From Cyclobacteriaceae bacterium (lineage in GTDB: Bacteria > Bacteroidota > Bacteroidia > Cytophagales > Cyclobacteriaceae): DNA of 42,554 nucleotides. Below, one piece after another: positions 24,007 through 32,397 of the stretch (positions within the stretch are counted from its first letter, which is position 1; each line of letters starts with the position of its first letter). A program made the position numbers and the translations under genes. The notes under the pieces are model-generated. The model was given only the letters and a program-made list of their open reading frames with translations. It ran no database searches and was not told the origin of the DNA. Where the stretch lies: positions 1 through 42,554 of the forward strand of contig PXCO01000378.1 of the NCBI GenBank assembly GCA_003565295.1, given 5' to 3'.

Positions 24007-25185
24007 TTAATAGTTTCCCCATTTGATATATGTTTCCAAATCCTTATCCCCCCTTCCTGAGAGGTTAATCACGATGACATCGTCCTTGTTAAACCGAATT
24101 TGGTCCAATGCAGAAAAGGCATGGGCGGATTCTATGGCGGGTATGATCCCTTCTAACCTACTCAACATGATGCCTGCTTGCATGGCCGCCTCATCTTCCA
24201 CGGCTACAAACTCCCCTCTTCCACTGTCGAAAAGGTGGGCATGTACAGGGCCTATGCCTGGGTAATCCAGTCCCGCTGAAATGGAATGGGGCTCCACCAC
24301 CTGACCATCCTCCGTTTGCATCAGCAAGGTACGGCTTCCATGAAGAATACCTGGTTTGCCCAACATGGTGGTAGCAGCAGATTTCCCGGATTTCACCCCC
24401 AAGCCCGCTGCTTCCACTGCGATTAAGCGAACTTCTGGTTGGTTATAATAATGATAATAGGCCCCTGCCGCATTACTTCCCCCACCCACGCAAGCCACTA
24501 CCAGATCAGGGTTTTCCCTTCCTTCCTTTTCCAGAAGCTGGGTCTTCATCTCCTCTGAGATCACAGATTGAAACCTGGCCACCATCTCCGGATAGGGATG
24601 AGGACCTACCACAGACCCAATGATGTAATGAGTGTCAACGGGGTTATTGATCCATTGGCGCATGGCTTCATTGGTGGCGTCTTTGAGTGTTTTGCTACCG
24701 GATGTTGCCGGTACTACTTTGGAACCCAAGATCCGCATACGCTCCACATTGGGCTTTTGCCTGGCCATGTCCACCTCCCCCATGTAGACGGTACAGTCCA
24801 TTCCCATTAAGGCACAAACTGTGGCGGTGGCCACCCCATGCTGACCTGCCCCAGTCTCTGCAATGATCCTTTTTTTACCCAACTTCTTAGCCAATATGAT
24901 TTGTCCCACCGTATTGTTCACCTTATGGGCCCCAGTGTGGCAGAGGTCTTCCCGCTTGAGATAGATCTTAGCGCCATATTTTTCCGAGAGACGACTGGCA
25001 AAAAACAAGGGGGTAGGTCTGCCCACGTAATCTTTGAGTAGGCTCCTAAATTCTTTTTGGAATTCTTCACTGTTGGTGATGGAAAGATAATTCTCCCTAA
25101 GTTCCTCTATATTGGGATATAACATTTCAGGGATAAAGGCACCGCCAAACTTCCCATAAAACCCGTTTTCATCTACTGCTATCAT
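24007..25185 (-). CDS. trpB: Tryptophan synthase beta subunit
   Basis: A 392-residue PLP enzyme. The cofactor lysine is K88 in [10 protein letters not shown], and the phosphate-binding loop is [19 protein letters not shown] and the C-terminal LSGRGDKDL are canonical for TrpB1. It joins indole and serine into tryptophan, receiving indole by the tunnel from TrpA. It is located 12 nt after trpF, in normal operon order. Confidence 0.98.
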   Translation of the reverse strand: MIAVDENGFYGKFGGAFIPEMLYPNIEELRENYLSITNSEEFQKEFRSLLKDYVGRPTPLFFASRLSEKYGAKIYLKREDLCHTGAHKVNNTVGQIILAKKLGKKRIIAETGAGQHGVATATVCALMGMDCTVYMGEVDMARQKPNVERMRILGSKVVPATSGSKTLKDATNEAMRQWINNPVDTHYIIGSVVGPHPYPEMVARFQSVISEEMKTQLLEKEGRENPDLVVACVGGGSNAAGAYYHYYNQPEVRLIAVEAAGLGVKSGKSAATTMLGKPGILHGSRTLLMQTEDGQVVEPHSISAGLDYPGIGPVHAHLFDSGRGEFVAVEDEAAMQAGIMLSRLEGIIPAIESAHAFSALDQIRFNKDDVIVINLSGRGDKDLETYIKWGNY

Positions 25186-25197
25186 CTCTTATTACGT

Positions 25198-25848
25198 TTA
25201 AGCTTCGGATTTCGCCGAAGATCGAATGTACTCAATAAAACTTTTCACCTTTTCTAACTCCTTTAGCCCGGGGGCTTGTTCAAATTTAGAGTTAATATCT
25301 ATGCCTTTCATTTTAGGTAGCTTTCTTGCTAACTCCAATACGGCCTCTTTATGTTCCTCTCCAATTCCCCCACTGAGCAGAAAAGGCTTTGCAAAAGGAT
25401 AGGTATGAATAACCCCCCAATCAAATCTATGTCCAGATCCTCCAAATTGTGGGGTTGCCGTGTCAAAAAGCAACCAATCTATATGCTCAACATAGGGTTC
25501 GGCCTTCTCCCACATCCATTCTTTACCTATACGAAATACTTTTATCACTTCAATCCCTAAGGTTTCTTTTAGCATTCTTGATAGGTCCGGAGGCTCGTCC
25601 CCGTGGAGTTGTACTTTATCAAGGCCATAATCTTTCACTATCCGTTGAATGGAGTGCAAATCCTCATTAACAAACACCCCCACCTTTTCCACATCAAGGT
25701 CCGCGTAAAACGTTGGGGGTAAATTCGCATTTTTCACGTATCTGGGGGAAGCAGGATAGAAGATCAAGCCCATCCAGTCAGGGGAAGGTTCCTTCAGGAG
25801 ACCCTTTATATTCTCCATCTCCCTCATCCCACACACTTTGATGATCAT
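25198..25848 (-). CDS. trpF: Phosphoribosylanthranilate isomerase
   Basis: A 216-residue barrel opening IIKVCGMRE with the catalytic Cys 6. Asp of LFDTATPQFGGSG and the phosphate loop LLSGGIG follow. KMKGIDINSKFE is the typical closing motif. It isomerises phosphoribosylanthranilate to CdRP. Its start overlaps the trpC stop by 4 nt. It is separate from trpC, unlike the enterobacterial fusion. Confidence 0.96.
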   Translation of the reverse strand: MIIKVCGMREMENIKGLLKEPSPDWMGLIFYPASPRYVKNANLPPTFYADLDVEKVGVFVNEDLHSIQRIVKDYGLDKVQLHGDEPPDLSRMLKETLGIEVIKVFRIGKEWMWEKAEPYVEHIDWLLFDTATPQFGGSGHRFDWGVIHTYPFAKPFLLSGGIGEEHKEAVLELARKLPKMKGIDINSKFEQAPGLKELEKVKSFIEYIRSSAKSEA

Positions 25849-26663
25849 AGGGCGTCCAGCGTTTTTTCAGAAAGTAACCTTCGGAAATCATTCATGAAAT
25901 TATAAGCAGCCTGATGGGGCCTTATGTTTTTCATAAAATTCTCCCCAATCAAAAATCCCTGATAACCGGCACTTAGCAATTCAATCAATGTATGAGGGTC
26001 CGAAATACCACTTTCTGAAATCTTCACGAATTCCTCAGGGATCTTATCCACCAGGTGAATACTTGTGGTCACACTTACATCAAAGGTTTTCAGGTTTCGG
26101 TTGTTTACCCCCACCACATCCAGATGTTCGTTAAGGGAACGGTCCAATTCTTCCTCGTCATGCACCTCCATCAAGACCTCCATGCCCAACTCATGTGCAA
26201 ATTTGGCCAAAGAGGAGAGCCTTTCCGGTTCCAAAATGGCGGCAATTAGCAAAATACAATCAGCACCAATCGATTTGGCCTCGATAAGCTGGTATTCATC
26301 GATTATGAATTCCTTTCTTAAAATGGGGCAGAAGTTAAACTTTCTGGCCAACTTTAAATCCTCTGAAGTCCCGCCAAAGAAATGTTCATCTGTAAGAATG
26401 GACAAAGCCGAGGCCCCTGCTTGCATGTAACCAATGGTTGTCCTTTCCACCTTGGCATTAGGGTTGATCCAACCTTTGGAAGGAGACTTCCGCTTAAATT
26501 CAGCGATTATCCCGGTTTTTTCAGGGTCAAGCAGGTATTTCTTCATACTTACTGACCGTGTGCCGAAATATATGCTTTTCTCCAGCAACTTCACCGGCAC
26601 CAAGGCTTTTCTTTCAGCGACTTCCTGCTTTTTATGGGCAACGATTTTTTCTAAGACATTCAT
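25845..26663 (-). CDS. trpC: Indole-3-glycerol phosphate synthase
   Basis: A 272-residue barrel. IIAEFKRKSPSKGWI carries the catalytic lysine and phosphate contact region. LRKEFIIDEYQ, VGVNNRNLKTF, and SESGIS near the C-terminus are canonical. It closes the indole ring from CdRP. One nucleotide separates it from trpD. Confidence 0.97.
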   Translation of the reverse strand: MNVLEKIVAHKKQEVAERKALVPVKLLEKSIYFGTRSVSMKKYLLDPEKTGIIAEFKRKSPSKGWINPNAKVERTTIGYMQAGASALSILTDEHFFGGTSEDLKLARKFNFCPILRKEFIIDEYQLIEAKSIGADCILLIAAILEPERLSSLAKFAHELGMEVLMEVHDEEELDRSLNEHLDVVGVNNRNLKTFDVSVTTSIHLVDKIPEEFVKISESGISDPHTLIELLSAGYQGFLIGENFMKNIRPHQAAYNFMNDFRRLLSEKTLDAL

Positions 26664-26664
26664 G

Positions 26665-27675
26665 TTATCGGGTACTTAAGGTGGTTTTTGGATCCAGCAA
26701 GGTTTTGAACACTTTCAAGGCTTTCCCGCTTATCAGGGACTCACTTGCTTTATCCCGAGCTTCTTCCAGTGACCAATCAGGGCGCGCTGTCGCTAGTGCC
26801 ACTGCAGCATTGGCGATCACAACGGACTCTTGGGCAGGACTACCTTCTCCCCTCAGGATGTTTTCAAAAATCTTGGCAGATTCTTCCACAGTCTGGCCTC
26901 CCCTGATTTCATCGGCGTACACTTTTGTAAAGTTTAAATCCTCTGGAGACATTATCTTTTCCCCCGAATTGCCGATCATTTTGAAATCACCGGTAAGGGA
27001 TACCTCGTCATACCCATCCAATGCATGAATGATGGAGAAGCGCTGCTGATTGCTTTGATAGAGGTAAGCATAAAGCCTGGCTAATTCCAGACTAAAGACT
27101 CCTACCATCTGTTTTTTGGGGAAACTGGGGTTCACCATGGGCCCTAGCATATTAAAAAAAGTTTTTACCCCCAATTCCTTACGAATGGGTCCCACATTTT
27201 TCATTGCCGGGTGAAAGAGTGGTGCATGGAGAAAGCAAATATTAGCCTGATCCAGGCTCTTTCTTATGGTATCAATATCATTGGTGAACGCATAGCCGAA
27301 ATGCGCCAAAAGATTAGAAGAGCCACAAACGGAGCTCACACCAATATTTCCATGTTTGGCCACTGCTTGCCCTGCTCCTGCCACAATAAAGGAGGCCAAA
27401 GTAGAAATATTGAAGGTGTCCTTGCCATCTCCACCGGTGCCACAAAGGTCTATGGCATCATATTCGGGGATTTCTACGGGAATGCACTGTTCCAGCATGG
27501 CTTCCCGGAATCCCATCAATTCCTCCACCTTTACACTTCTCATCAGGAAGACGGTCAAAAAAGCCGCTATTTGACTTTGGTTATATTCCGCGGAGGTAAT
27601 TTTTTTTAACACCTCCTTGGCCTGATCCTTGGTAAGGGTTTTGTGCTCTATGAGATGGTTGAGTATATCTTTCAT
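26665..27675 (-). CDS. trpD: Anthranilate phosphoribosyltransferase
   Basis: A 336-residue protein with the PRPP motif CGTGGDGKDTFNIST, then KHGNIGVSSVCGSSNLL. FLHAPLFHPAMKNVGPIRKELGVKTFFNMLGPMVNP is split by known substrate contacts, and the length is normal. It transfers phosphoribosyl to anthranilate. It is a stand-alone protein and not fused to trpG. It lies 39 nt after trpG. Confidence 0.97.
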   Translation of the reverse strand: MKDILNHLIEHKTLTKDQAKEVLKKITSAEYNQSQIAAFLTVFLMRSVKVEELMGFREAMLEQCIPVEIPEYDAIDLCGTGGDGKDTFNISTLASFIVAGAGQAVAKHGNIGVSSVCGSSNLLAHFGYAFTNDIDTIRKSLDQANICFLHAPLFHPAMKNVGPIRKELGVKTFFNMLGPMVNPSFPKKQMVGVFSLELARLYAYLYQSNQQRFSIIHALDGYDEVSLTGDFKMIGNSGEKIMSPEDLNFTKVYADEIRGGQTVEESAKIFENILRGEGSPAQESVVIANAAVALATARPDWSLEEARDKASESLISGKALKVFKTLLDPKTTLSTR

Positions 27676-27714
27676 GGTCTTGCTGGTTTTTTAGGATTTT
27701 TCAAGGTTGAGCAT

Positions 27715-28281
27715 TTAGGCTTCTAACCAATTTTTCATGATTCTCACCCCATTTTCTGTAAGTATACTTTCGGGATGAAACTGAAGGCCTCTCACATTAA
27801 AGGAAGAATGGGTCACAGCCATAATTTGCCCATCTGGGGTTTTAGCTGTGATTTTCAGCGAGGAGGGTAGTGTGCTTTCATCTATTACCCAACTATGGTA
27901 CCTCCCCACTGTGAACGTTTCCGGCACTCCTTCAAACAACAAATCTGGTTTTACTTTTACGGTGGAAGCCACGCCATGTACCACCTCAGTAAGGTTGGTA
28001 AGCCCGGCACCAAAGGACTCGCCTATTGCCTGATGACCAAGACAAACCCCCAGGATATCCTTTTCTTTAGCATATCTGGAAAGCAGTTGAGGCATAATTC
28101 CTGCGTCAGCAGGTACACCAGGGCCTGGTGAAAGCAAAATCTTATCGTATTGAGCCACAGCCTCGAGGCTGATTTTATCATTTCTGAAGATATCCATCTG
28201 TGGGCCATACCCTAAGTCCCTGATAATATAAACCAGATTATAGGTAAAGGAATCGTAATTGTCCAGTACTAATATTTTCAT
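27715..28281 (-). CDS. trpG: Anthranilate synthase component II (glutamine amidotransferase)
   Basis: A 188-residue class I amidotransferase. The opening is ILVLDNYDSFTYNLV, the nucleophile Cys 80 lies in ILGVCLGHQAIGESFG, and His/Glu in LQFHPESILTENG. It provides ammonia to TrpE. As in many bacteria it could also serve aminodeoxychorismate synthase, if no dedicated pabA exists. It is 41 nt after trpE. Confidence 0.95.
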   Translation of the reverse strand: MKILVLDNYDSFTYNLVYIIRDLGYGPQMDIFRNDKISLEAVAQYDKILLSPGPGVPADAGIMPQLLSRYAKEKDILGVCLGHQAIGESFGAGLTNLTEVVHGVASTVKVKPDLLFEGVPETFTVGRYHSWVIDESTLPSSLKITAKTPDGQIMAVTHSSFNVRGLQFHPESILTENGVRIMKNWLEA

Positions 28282-28322
28282 TCAATTTCAATTAATCTAT
28301 GGAAAGGTTGTTTTGCCCAATA

Positions 28323-29729
28323 TTAGACTTTTTCTGCCGTCTTCAGAGCCACCCTAAGTGCTTCAAGTTTATTGGATACCTCCTGCAATTCACTTTCTAT
28401 GGAGGATTTTGCCACCACCCCGGCACCTGCCTGAAATCTCAATTGGCTGTTTTCTGAGACGAAGGAACGAATGAGAATAGCATGGTTGAAATCCCCGTTA
28501 AAGCCCAGGTAACCTATGGCACCTCCATAAAACCTACGAGCCTGATTTTCCAGTTCATCGATTAATTCCATTGCCCTGTATTTAGGGGCACCAGAAAGGG
28601 TTCCTGCCGGAAAAGTATCTGCCACCAATTGCAAGGGGTTGGAACCAACTGGTAAGCTCCCGGTTACCTTTGACACCAGATGGATCACATGAGAATAATA
28701 TTGAATTTCCTTAAACACCTCCACTTCCACTTTTTCTGAAGACCTGCTCAAATCGTTCCTGGCCAAGTCCACCAACATGACATGCTCAGAGTTTTCCTTG
28801 GGATCATCATATAATTTTCTGGCCAATTCTGCATCTGCCTCGTCATTGCCCGTCCGCTTAAAGGTCCCTGCTATAGGATAAATGATGGCTTTATGGTCTT
28901 TGATGACGATTTGGGCCTCTGGGGAGCTCCCAAATATTTTAAACGATCCGTAATCGAAATAAAACAAGTAGGGGGAGGGATTGATGGACCGTAAAGCCCT
29001 GTACACATTGAACTCATCCCCCTTGAAGCCCGTGGTGTACGCCCTGGACAGGACAATCTGAAACACGTCCCCTTTGAAACAATGATCCCTTCCCTTGCTA
29101 AGGATATCCAAAAACTCAACGTCAGTGTAATTTGAGGACTCTTCACCGGATAGGCTAAAGGAATAGGATGGTATATTCTTGTTATTTAATACCATTTCAA
29201 TCTTTGGAATACCGGATTCCATCTCCTCTCCTTCCAGGTAATGTTCCAGTATATAAAGTTCATTTTTGAAATGATCCACCACAATCATATTTCTATACAC
29301 CGCGTAATGCATGAGGGGGGTGGAGGATGGCTGGGGGTTTTTTAGATCTATATCTTCAAAAAAAGGAACGGCATCATACTGAATGTAACCAAAGAGCCCG
29401 GAACTGATGAATTTGAATTTCCGGTTTTCGGTGCGGAACCTTGCGCCAAAGCCCCTCAGCACATCCATTACTTTCTCTCCTTTGCCCAGACTTAGCTCTT
29501 GGGGATCCTTGTGGGGAAGTTGCTGCTTGATTTTTCCTCCCACCAGGGAAAAGGTGGCGATAGGATCGCAGCAAATATAGGAGTAGCTGTTCTCGTTCCC
29601 GTGATAATCAGAACTTTCCAGAAGTATGGGGTTGGCATACCTGTCCCTGATTTGGAGGTAGATACTTACAGGAGTAATGGTGTCTGCAAGCAATTTTTTA
29701 TACCTGGTTTTGATATGAAAGGTCTCCAT
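28323..29729 (-). CDS. trpE: Anthranilate synthase component I
   Basis: A 468-residue chorismate-utilising enzyme. The feedback (Trp-binding) motif LLESS is at residues 36-40. The catalytic C-terminal domain shows FKGDVFQIVLSRAY, SPEAQIVI, YPIAGTFKRTG, LVDLARND, GTLSGAPKYRAMELI and GGAIGYLGFNGD. It converts chorismate and ammonia to anthranilate. It is the first structural gene of trpEGDCFBA-aroF. Its start lies 17 nt after the attenuator T-run, so expression depends on the trpL leader. Confidence 0.97.
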   Translation of the reverse strand: METFHIKTRYKKLLADTITPVSIYLQIRDRYANPILLESSDYHGNENSYSYICCDPIATFSLVGGKIKQQLPHKDPQELSLGKGEKVMDVLRGFGARFRTENRKFKFISSGLFGYIQYDAVPFFEDIDLKNPQPSSTPLMHYAVYRNMIVVDHFKNELYILEHYLEGEEMESGIPKIEMVLNNKNIPSYSFSLSGEESSNYTDVEFLDILSKGRDHCFKGDVFQIVLSRAYTTGFKGDEFNVYRALRSINPSPYLFYFDYGSFKIFGSSPEAQIVIKDHKAIIYPIAGTFKRTGNDEADAELARKLYDDPKENSEHVMLVDLARNDLSRSSEKVEVEVFKEIQYYSHVIHLVSKVTGSLPVGSNPLQLVADTFPAGTLSGAPKYRAMELIDELENQARRFYGGAIGYLGFNGDFNHAILIRSFVSENSQLRFQAGAGVVAKSSIESELQEVSNKLEALRVALKTAEKV

Positions 29730-29745
29730 GCGTGCTTCGGTTATG

Positions 29746-29782
29746 TAAAAGAAAAAGGCTTACCGGAGTTCCAGCAAGCCTT
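29746..29782 (-). terminator. trp attenuator: intrinsic terminator with competing antiterminator
   Basis: On the minus strand AAGGCTTGCTGG (29782-29771), loop AACT, CCGGTAAGCCTT (29766-29755): a 12-bp stem including G-U pairs, then TTTTTCTTTT. The competing arm GGAGTTCAGC (29823-29814), just after the leader stop codon, is complementary to GCTGGAACTCC (29775-29765) apart from one bulged base. The same arm can instead pair with AACTTCT inside the leader ORF. This is the classical 1:2, 2:3, 3:4 attenuator layout. Confidence 0.92.
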
Positions 29783-29825
29783 GAATATTGTGTTTCAAAA
29801 TGGGCAATGAAAAGCTGAACTCCCT

Positions 29826-29879
29826 CTATAAGAAGTTAAGATGCCACCACCAGTTTTGTATAAATGTTCTGTTTTTCAT
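29826..29879 (-). CDS. trpL: trp operon leader peptide
   Basis: A 17-codon ORF encoding MKNRTFIQNWWWHLNFL, with three consecutive Trp codons at positions 10-12, then a TAG stop. It lies between a consensus promoter and the trp attenuator. Stalling at the Trp codons would keep the first arm covered and free the next one to form the antiterminator. Ribosomes reaching the stop codon would cover that arm and allow termination. The ATG lies only 9 nt after the -7 box, so the mRNA should be nearly leaderless. Confidence 0.93.
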   Translation of the reverse strand: MKNRTFIQNWWWHLNFL

Positions 29880-29888
29880 AAGCTGTGG

Positions 29889-29918
29889 CAAATATAGCCA
29901 AGGCAAAGAATTATCAAA
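29889..29918 (-). promoter_or_regulatory. trp operon promoter
   Basis: On the minus strand TTTG (29918-29915), 18 nt, then TATATTTG (29896-29889). This fits the Bacteroidota TTTG / TAnnTTTG consensus. Transcription should start a few bases before the trpL ATG. Confidence 0.75.
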
Positions 29919-29952
29919 AACAAAATGTTTTTTATTTCAACAGGGGTTATTG

Positions 29953-30270
29953 TCAAGGGGAAGTTTGGGAAGGGGCTCCATCCATCATGCGTCTATCTTG
30001 CCACACAGGCTGCAGCTGAAGTTCTCTCTCCTCCAAATTGGTCAGTTCTCCATCCTCAAAGGTAGCAAGAATATAAAATCTGTCATCAGTATTCACCCTA
30101 TACACTTTTCTGTTACCGTCCAATTGGCTGATCACTGCTGATCTATTTTGCCTCAAAAACCTGTTTTCTGACATGCCTATCCAATACGGTATCCTAGGTC
30201 TAAAAAGCACACAGGCCTGAAACACCATTAGTATCACCATTACCCAAACCAGACTTCTCAATTTTTTCAT
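29953..30270 (-). CDS. Small lipoprotein, unknown function
   Basis: A 105-residue protein. The signal SLVWVMVILMVFQAC gives a lipobox with Cys 20. The mature part is basic and aromatic, with a short beta-rich middle (RKVYRVNTDDRFYILATFEDGEL in pieces). I recognise no characterised family. It lies upstream of the trp promoter on the same strand but is separated by 74 nt with its own promoter downstream of it, so it is probably a separate unit. Confidence 0.65.
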   Translation of the reverse strand: MKKLRSLVWVMVILMVFQACVLFRPRIPYWIGMSENRFLRQNRSAVISQLDGNRKVYRVNTDDRFYILATFEDGELTNLEERELQLQPVWQDRRMMDGAPSQTSP

Positions 30271-30461
30271 ATGCTACAGTTATTGAAAAATATTTTAACA
30301 GTGGCAAATTTAGCCCATTTGCCCATGTTAATCTATTCATTTCATTGTTCAATTAATCTAACTTATTTACCTATTGACAGGAATAACAATAATACTGCCA
30401 TAAAAAAGAAGATTGAATATAAAGGGGTTAAGAAAATCTTAATGGAAAATAGGGGTTAAAT
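30271..30461. other. AT-rich intergenic stretch between small lipoprotein and SRP RNA promoter
   Basis: AT-rich region upstream of both the minus-strand lipoprotein and the + strand SRP RNA. No conserved gene, hairpin with T-run or clear second promoter was seen. The open frame beginning at 30271 has no recognisable features. Confidence 0.35.
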
Positions 30462-30492
30462 TTTGTAGCTCATACTATTACTCGTACCTTTG
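30462..30492 (+). promoter_or_regulatory. SRP RNA promoter
   Basis: TTTG at 30462-30465, a 19-nt spacer, then TACCTTTG at 30485-30492. This is an exact match to the Bacteroidota -33/-7 pattern. The predicted start, about 5 nt downstream, coincides with the base of the SRP RNA stem at 30498. Confidence 0.8.
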
Positions 30493-30497
30493 TACTC

Positions 30498-30579
30498 AAG
30501 CGGCACGACCAGCTCCTGCTGAATCCCCCAGGTCCGGAAGGAAGCAAGGGTAGGCGGTTGTAGCGGTGCGATGCCGCTT
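30498..30579 (+). ncRNA. ffs: Signal recognition particle RNA (small bacterial 4.5S type)
   Basis: The conserved apical domain is present: CCCAGGTCCGGAAGGAAGCA with the GGAA tetraloop and the asymmetric loop that binds Ffh. The ends close as AAGCGGCA (30498-30505) with TGCCGCTT (30572-30579), an 8-bp perfect stem followed by a T-run that would terminate transcription. The RNA pairs with Ffh for co-translational targeting of membrane proteins. Confidence 0.93.
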
Positions 30580-30665
30580 ATTTTTTGGCTTTTCCTGTAT
30601 GATATCCCAATGCTTCTAAATTTTTAACCTAAATTTACGGAAACAAAAAACCACAGTTTATAACT

Positions 30666-31322
30666 ATGAAATTCTTTATTGACACGGCAAACCTGGACGA
30701 AATTAAAGAGGCCTACGATCTGGGAGTTTTAGATGGCGTCACCACAAATCCTTCCCTAATGGCCAAAGAAGGCATCAGTGGAGAGGAAAACATAAGAAAC
30801 CACTACAAATCAATCTGTGGAATCGTGGATGACAACGTGAGTGCCGAGGTTATTTCTACGGAATTCGAAGGCATCGTAAAAGAAGGCAAGGAATTAGCCA
30901 AAATCGACGACAAAATCGTGGTAAAAGTACCCATGATCAAAGATGGAGTTAAAGCCATCAAATATTTTCACAGCGAGGGCATACGTACCAATTGCACCTT
31001 GGTCTTCTCCGCAGGACAGGCCATTTTGGCGGCCAAGGCCGGTGCTAGCTACCTCTCCCCCTTTATCGGGAGACTGGATGACATAGGTTTTGACGGTCTG
31101 GACCTCATTGAGCAGATTGCACAAATTTACCAAAACTATGGGTTCGAAACCGAGATTCTGGCGGCTTCACTTAGGCACACCATGCACCTGTTGAAATGTG
31201 CGGAGATAGGGGCTGATGTGGTAACTTGTCCACTTAAGGTGATCACCGGGTTGCTGAACCACCCCTTGACTGACAAAGGGCTGGCTCAGTTTTTGGCAGA
31301 CCATGCCAAATCCAACAAGTAA
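30666..31322 (+). CDS. fsa: Transaldolase-like protein / fructose-6-phosphate aldolase (TalC/MipB group)
   Basis: A 218-residue short transaldolase barrel. [16 protein letters not shown] and GVTTNPSL open the protein. [15 protein letters not shown] contains the Schiff-base lysine, and [31 protein letters not shown] (given in known sub-motifs) and ILAASLRH follow. The length fits the short class. This class includes both fructose-6-phosphate aldolases and true transaldolases, and the two cannot be told apart by eye. It is cytosolic, in the pentose-phosphate or sugar-phosphate pathway. Confidence 0.92.
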   Translation: MKFFIDTANLDEIKEAYDLGVLDGVTTNPSLMAKEGISGEENIRNHYKSICGIVDDNVSAEVISTEFEGIVKEGKELAKIDDKIVVKVPMIKDGVKAIKYFHSEGIRTNCTLVFSAGQAILAAKAGASYLSPFIGRLDDIGFDGLDLIEQIAQIYQNYGFETEILAASLRHTMHLLKCAEIGADVVTCPLKVITGLLNHPLTDKGLAQFLADHAKSNK

Positions 31323-31324
31323 TT

Positions 31325-31371
31325 CCTCCTTAAACACATGGCCTTTTCTTACCTTATAAGGTTTGAGGAGG
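31325..31371 (+). terminator. Possible terminator after the transaldolase gene
   Basis: CCTCCTTAAAC (31325-31335) pairs with GTTTGAGGAGG (31361-31371) with one G-T pair; a perfect palindrome ACCTTATAAGGT lies inside. No strong T-run follows, so termination is uncertain. Confidence 0.35.
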
Positions 31372-31424
31372 CTTTGTGCCTTTGGATTGGACCATCTTAC
31401 TATTCTTTCTAAACCCCGTTTACC

Positions 31425-31628
31425 ATGTACATCATCAAAGTGAAAGGAAAGGCAAAAATCCCCAACTACATTCAAATCAGGGATGAGAACTTTGTGCTGG
31501 TAGCGTATTTTAGAGCGGATAGACCATTGAAAAACATAGAGAAGTTTGGATTGGGCGGAAAAGAAAAAGAGTTGGAAAAATTAATCCAGGAACTGCCATT
31601 TGGCAAACTTCAAAAATTGACGTTCTAA
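31425..31628 (+). CDS. Small cytosolic protein, unknown function
   Basis: A 67-residue protein (MYIIKVKGKAKIPNYIQIRD...), mixed beta/alpha, with no signal or membrane segment. It ends 4 nt before ftsE and is probably co-transcribed with it. I recognise no family. The compact spacing and balanced composition support a real gene. Confidence 0.6.
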   Translation: MYIIKVKGKAKIPNYIQIRDENFVLVAYFRADRPLKNIEKFGLGGKEKELEKLIQELPFGKLQKLTF

Positions 31629-31632
31629 TTTT

Positions 31633-32343
31633 ATGGTGTTCACCGACGAACCTGTTGTCAATGTAAACCAAGCCTCCATTTTTCAGGGCATCAACACCGT
31701 ACTTTCGGAGGTGAATTTTACGATTGACAAGGGAGAATTCGCCTTCTTGATTGGTAGGACCGGTAGCGGCAAGAGTTCATTACTGAAAACCTTATATGCT
31801 GATCTCCCCCTGGTTATGGGTGAGGCAAGTGTGGCAGGGTTTAACCTGAATGGAATCAAAAGTAAACAGATCCCTTTTCTACGTAGAAAACTAGGTATAG
31901 TATTTCAGGATTTCCAACTTTTCCCCGACAGAACAGTTGCCGAAAATCTCAATTTTGTAATGCGTGCTACTGGATGGAAAGAGAAGGCCAAAATGAAGAG
32001 TCGGCTGATCGAAGTGCTAATGGGGGTAGGATTGGGTGGCGCAGGCTCTAAAATGCCCCATCAACTTTCCGGGGGAGAACAGCAAAGGGTGGTAATCGCC
32101 AGGGCTTTGCTAAATGAACCTTCAATATTGCTGGCCGATGAACCCACCGGTAATCTAGACCCGGAGGTTTCTGAGGGCATATTCAAGTTATTCCAGGAAA
32201 TAAACAGGAGGGGAACGGCAATACTCATGGCCACACACAACTACGAGCTGTTAAAAAAATATCCCTATAGAATCCTGAAATGTGAGAACGGTAAACTTCT
32301 AGACAGCAAAGAAACCGAGATTCGCATACAGCCAAGCTATTAA
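31633..32343 (+). CDS. ftsE: Cell division ATP-binding protein FtsE-like ABC ATPase
   Basis: A 236-residue ABC ATPase. Walker A GRTGSGKSS is at 41-49, the Q-loop is VFQDFQLF, the signature LSGGEQQR, Walker B ILLADEPTGNLD, and the H-loop MATHN. FPDRTVAENLNFVM and the overall length match FtsE. FtsE and FtsX together regulate cell-wall hydrolases during division. No ftsX is adjacent, which is common in Bacteroidota. A bidirectional-looking hairpin follows the stop. Confidence 0.9.
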   Translation: MVFTDEPVVNVNQASIFQGINTVLSEVNFTIDKGEFAFLIGRTGSGKSSLLKTLYADLPLVMGEASVAGFNLNGIKSKQIPFLRRKLGIVFQDFQLFPDRTVAENLNFVMRATGWKEKAKMKSRLIEVLMGVGLGGAGSKMPHQLSGGEQQRVVIARALLNEPSILLADEPTGNLDPEVSEGIFKLFQEINRRGTAILMATHNYELLKKYPYRILKCENGKLLDSKETEIRIQPSY

Positions 32344-32369
32344 AAAAAAGCCGGGTTCTACACCCGGCT
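32342..32369 (-). terminator. Intrinsic terminator for the cca/TPR operon, in the convergent gap with ftsE
   Basis: AGCCGGGT, loop of 5, ACCCGGCT (32349-32369) gives an 8-bp GC-rich stem. On the minus strand it is followed by eight T, so it best terminates the minus-strand operon. The stem could also slow + strand transcription leaving ftsE. Confidence 0.9.
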
Positions 32370-32397
32370 CTATAAATGCTATTTAAACCAATCCCCC

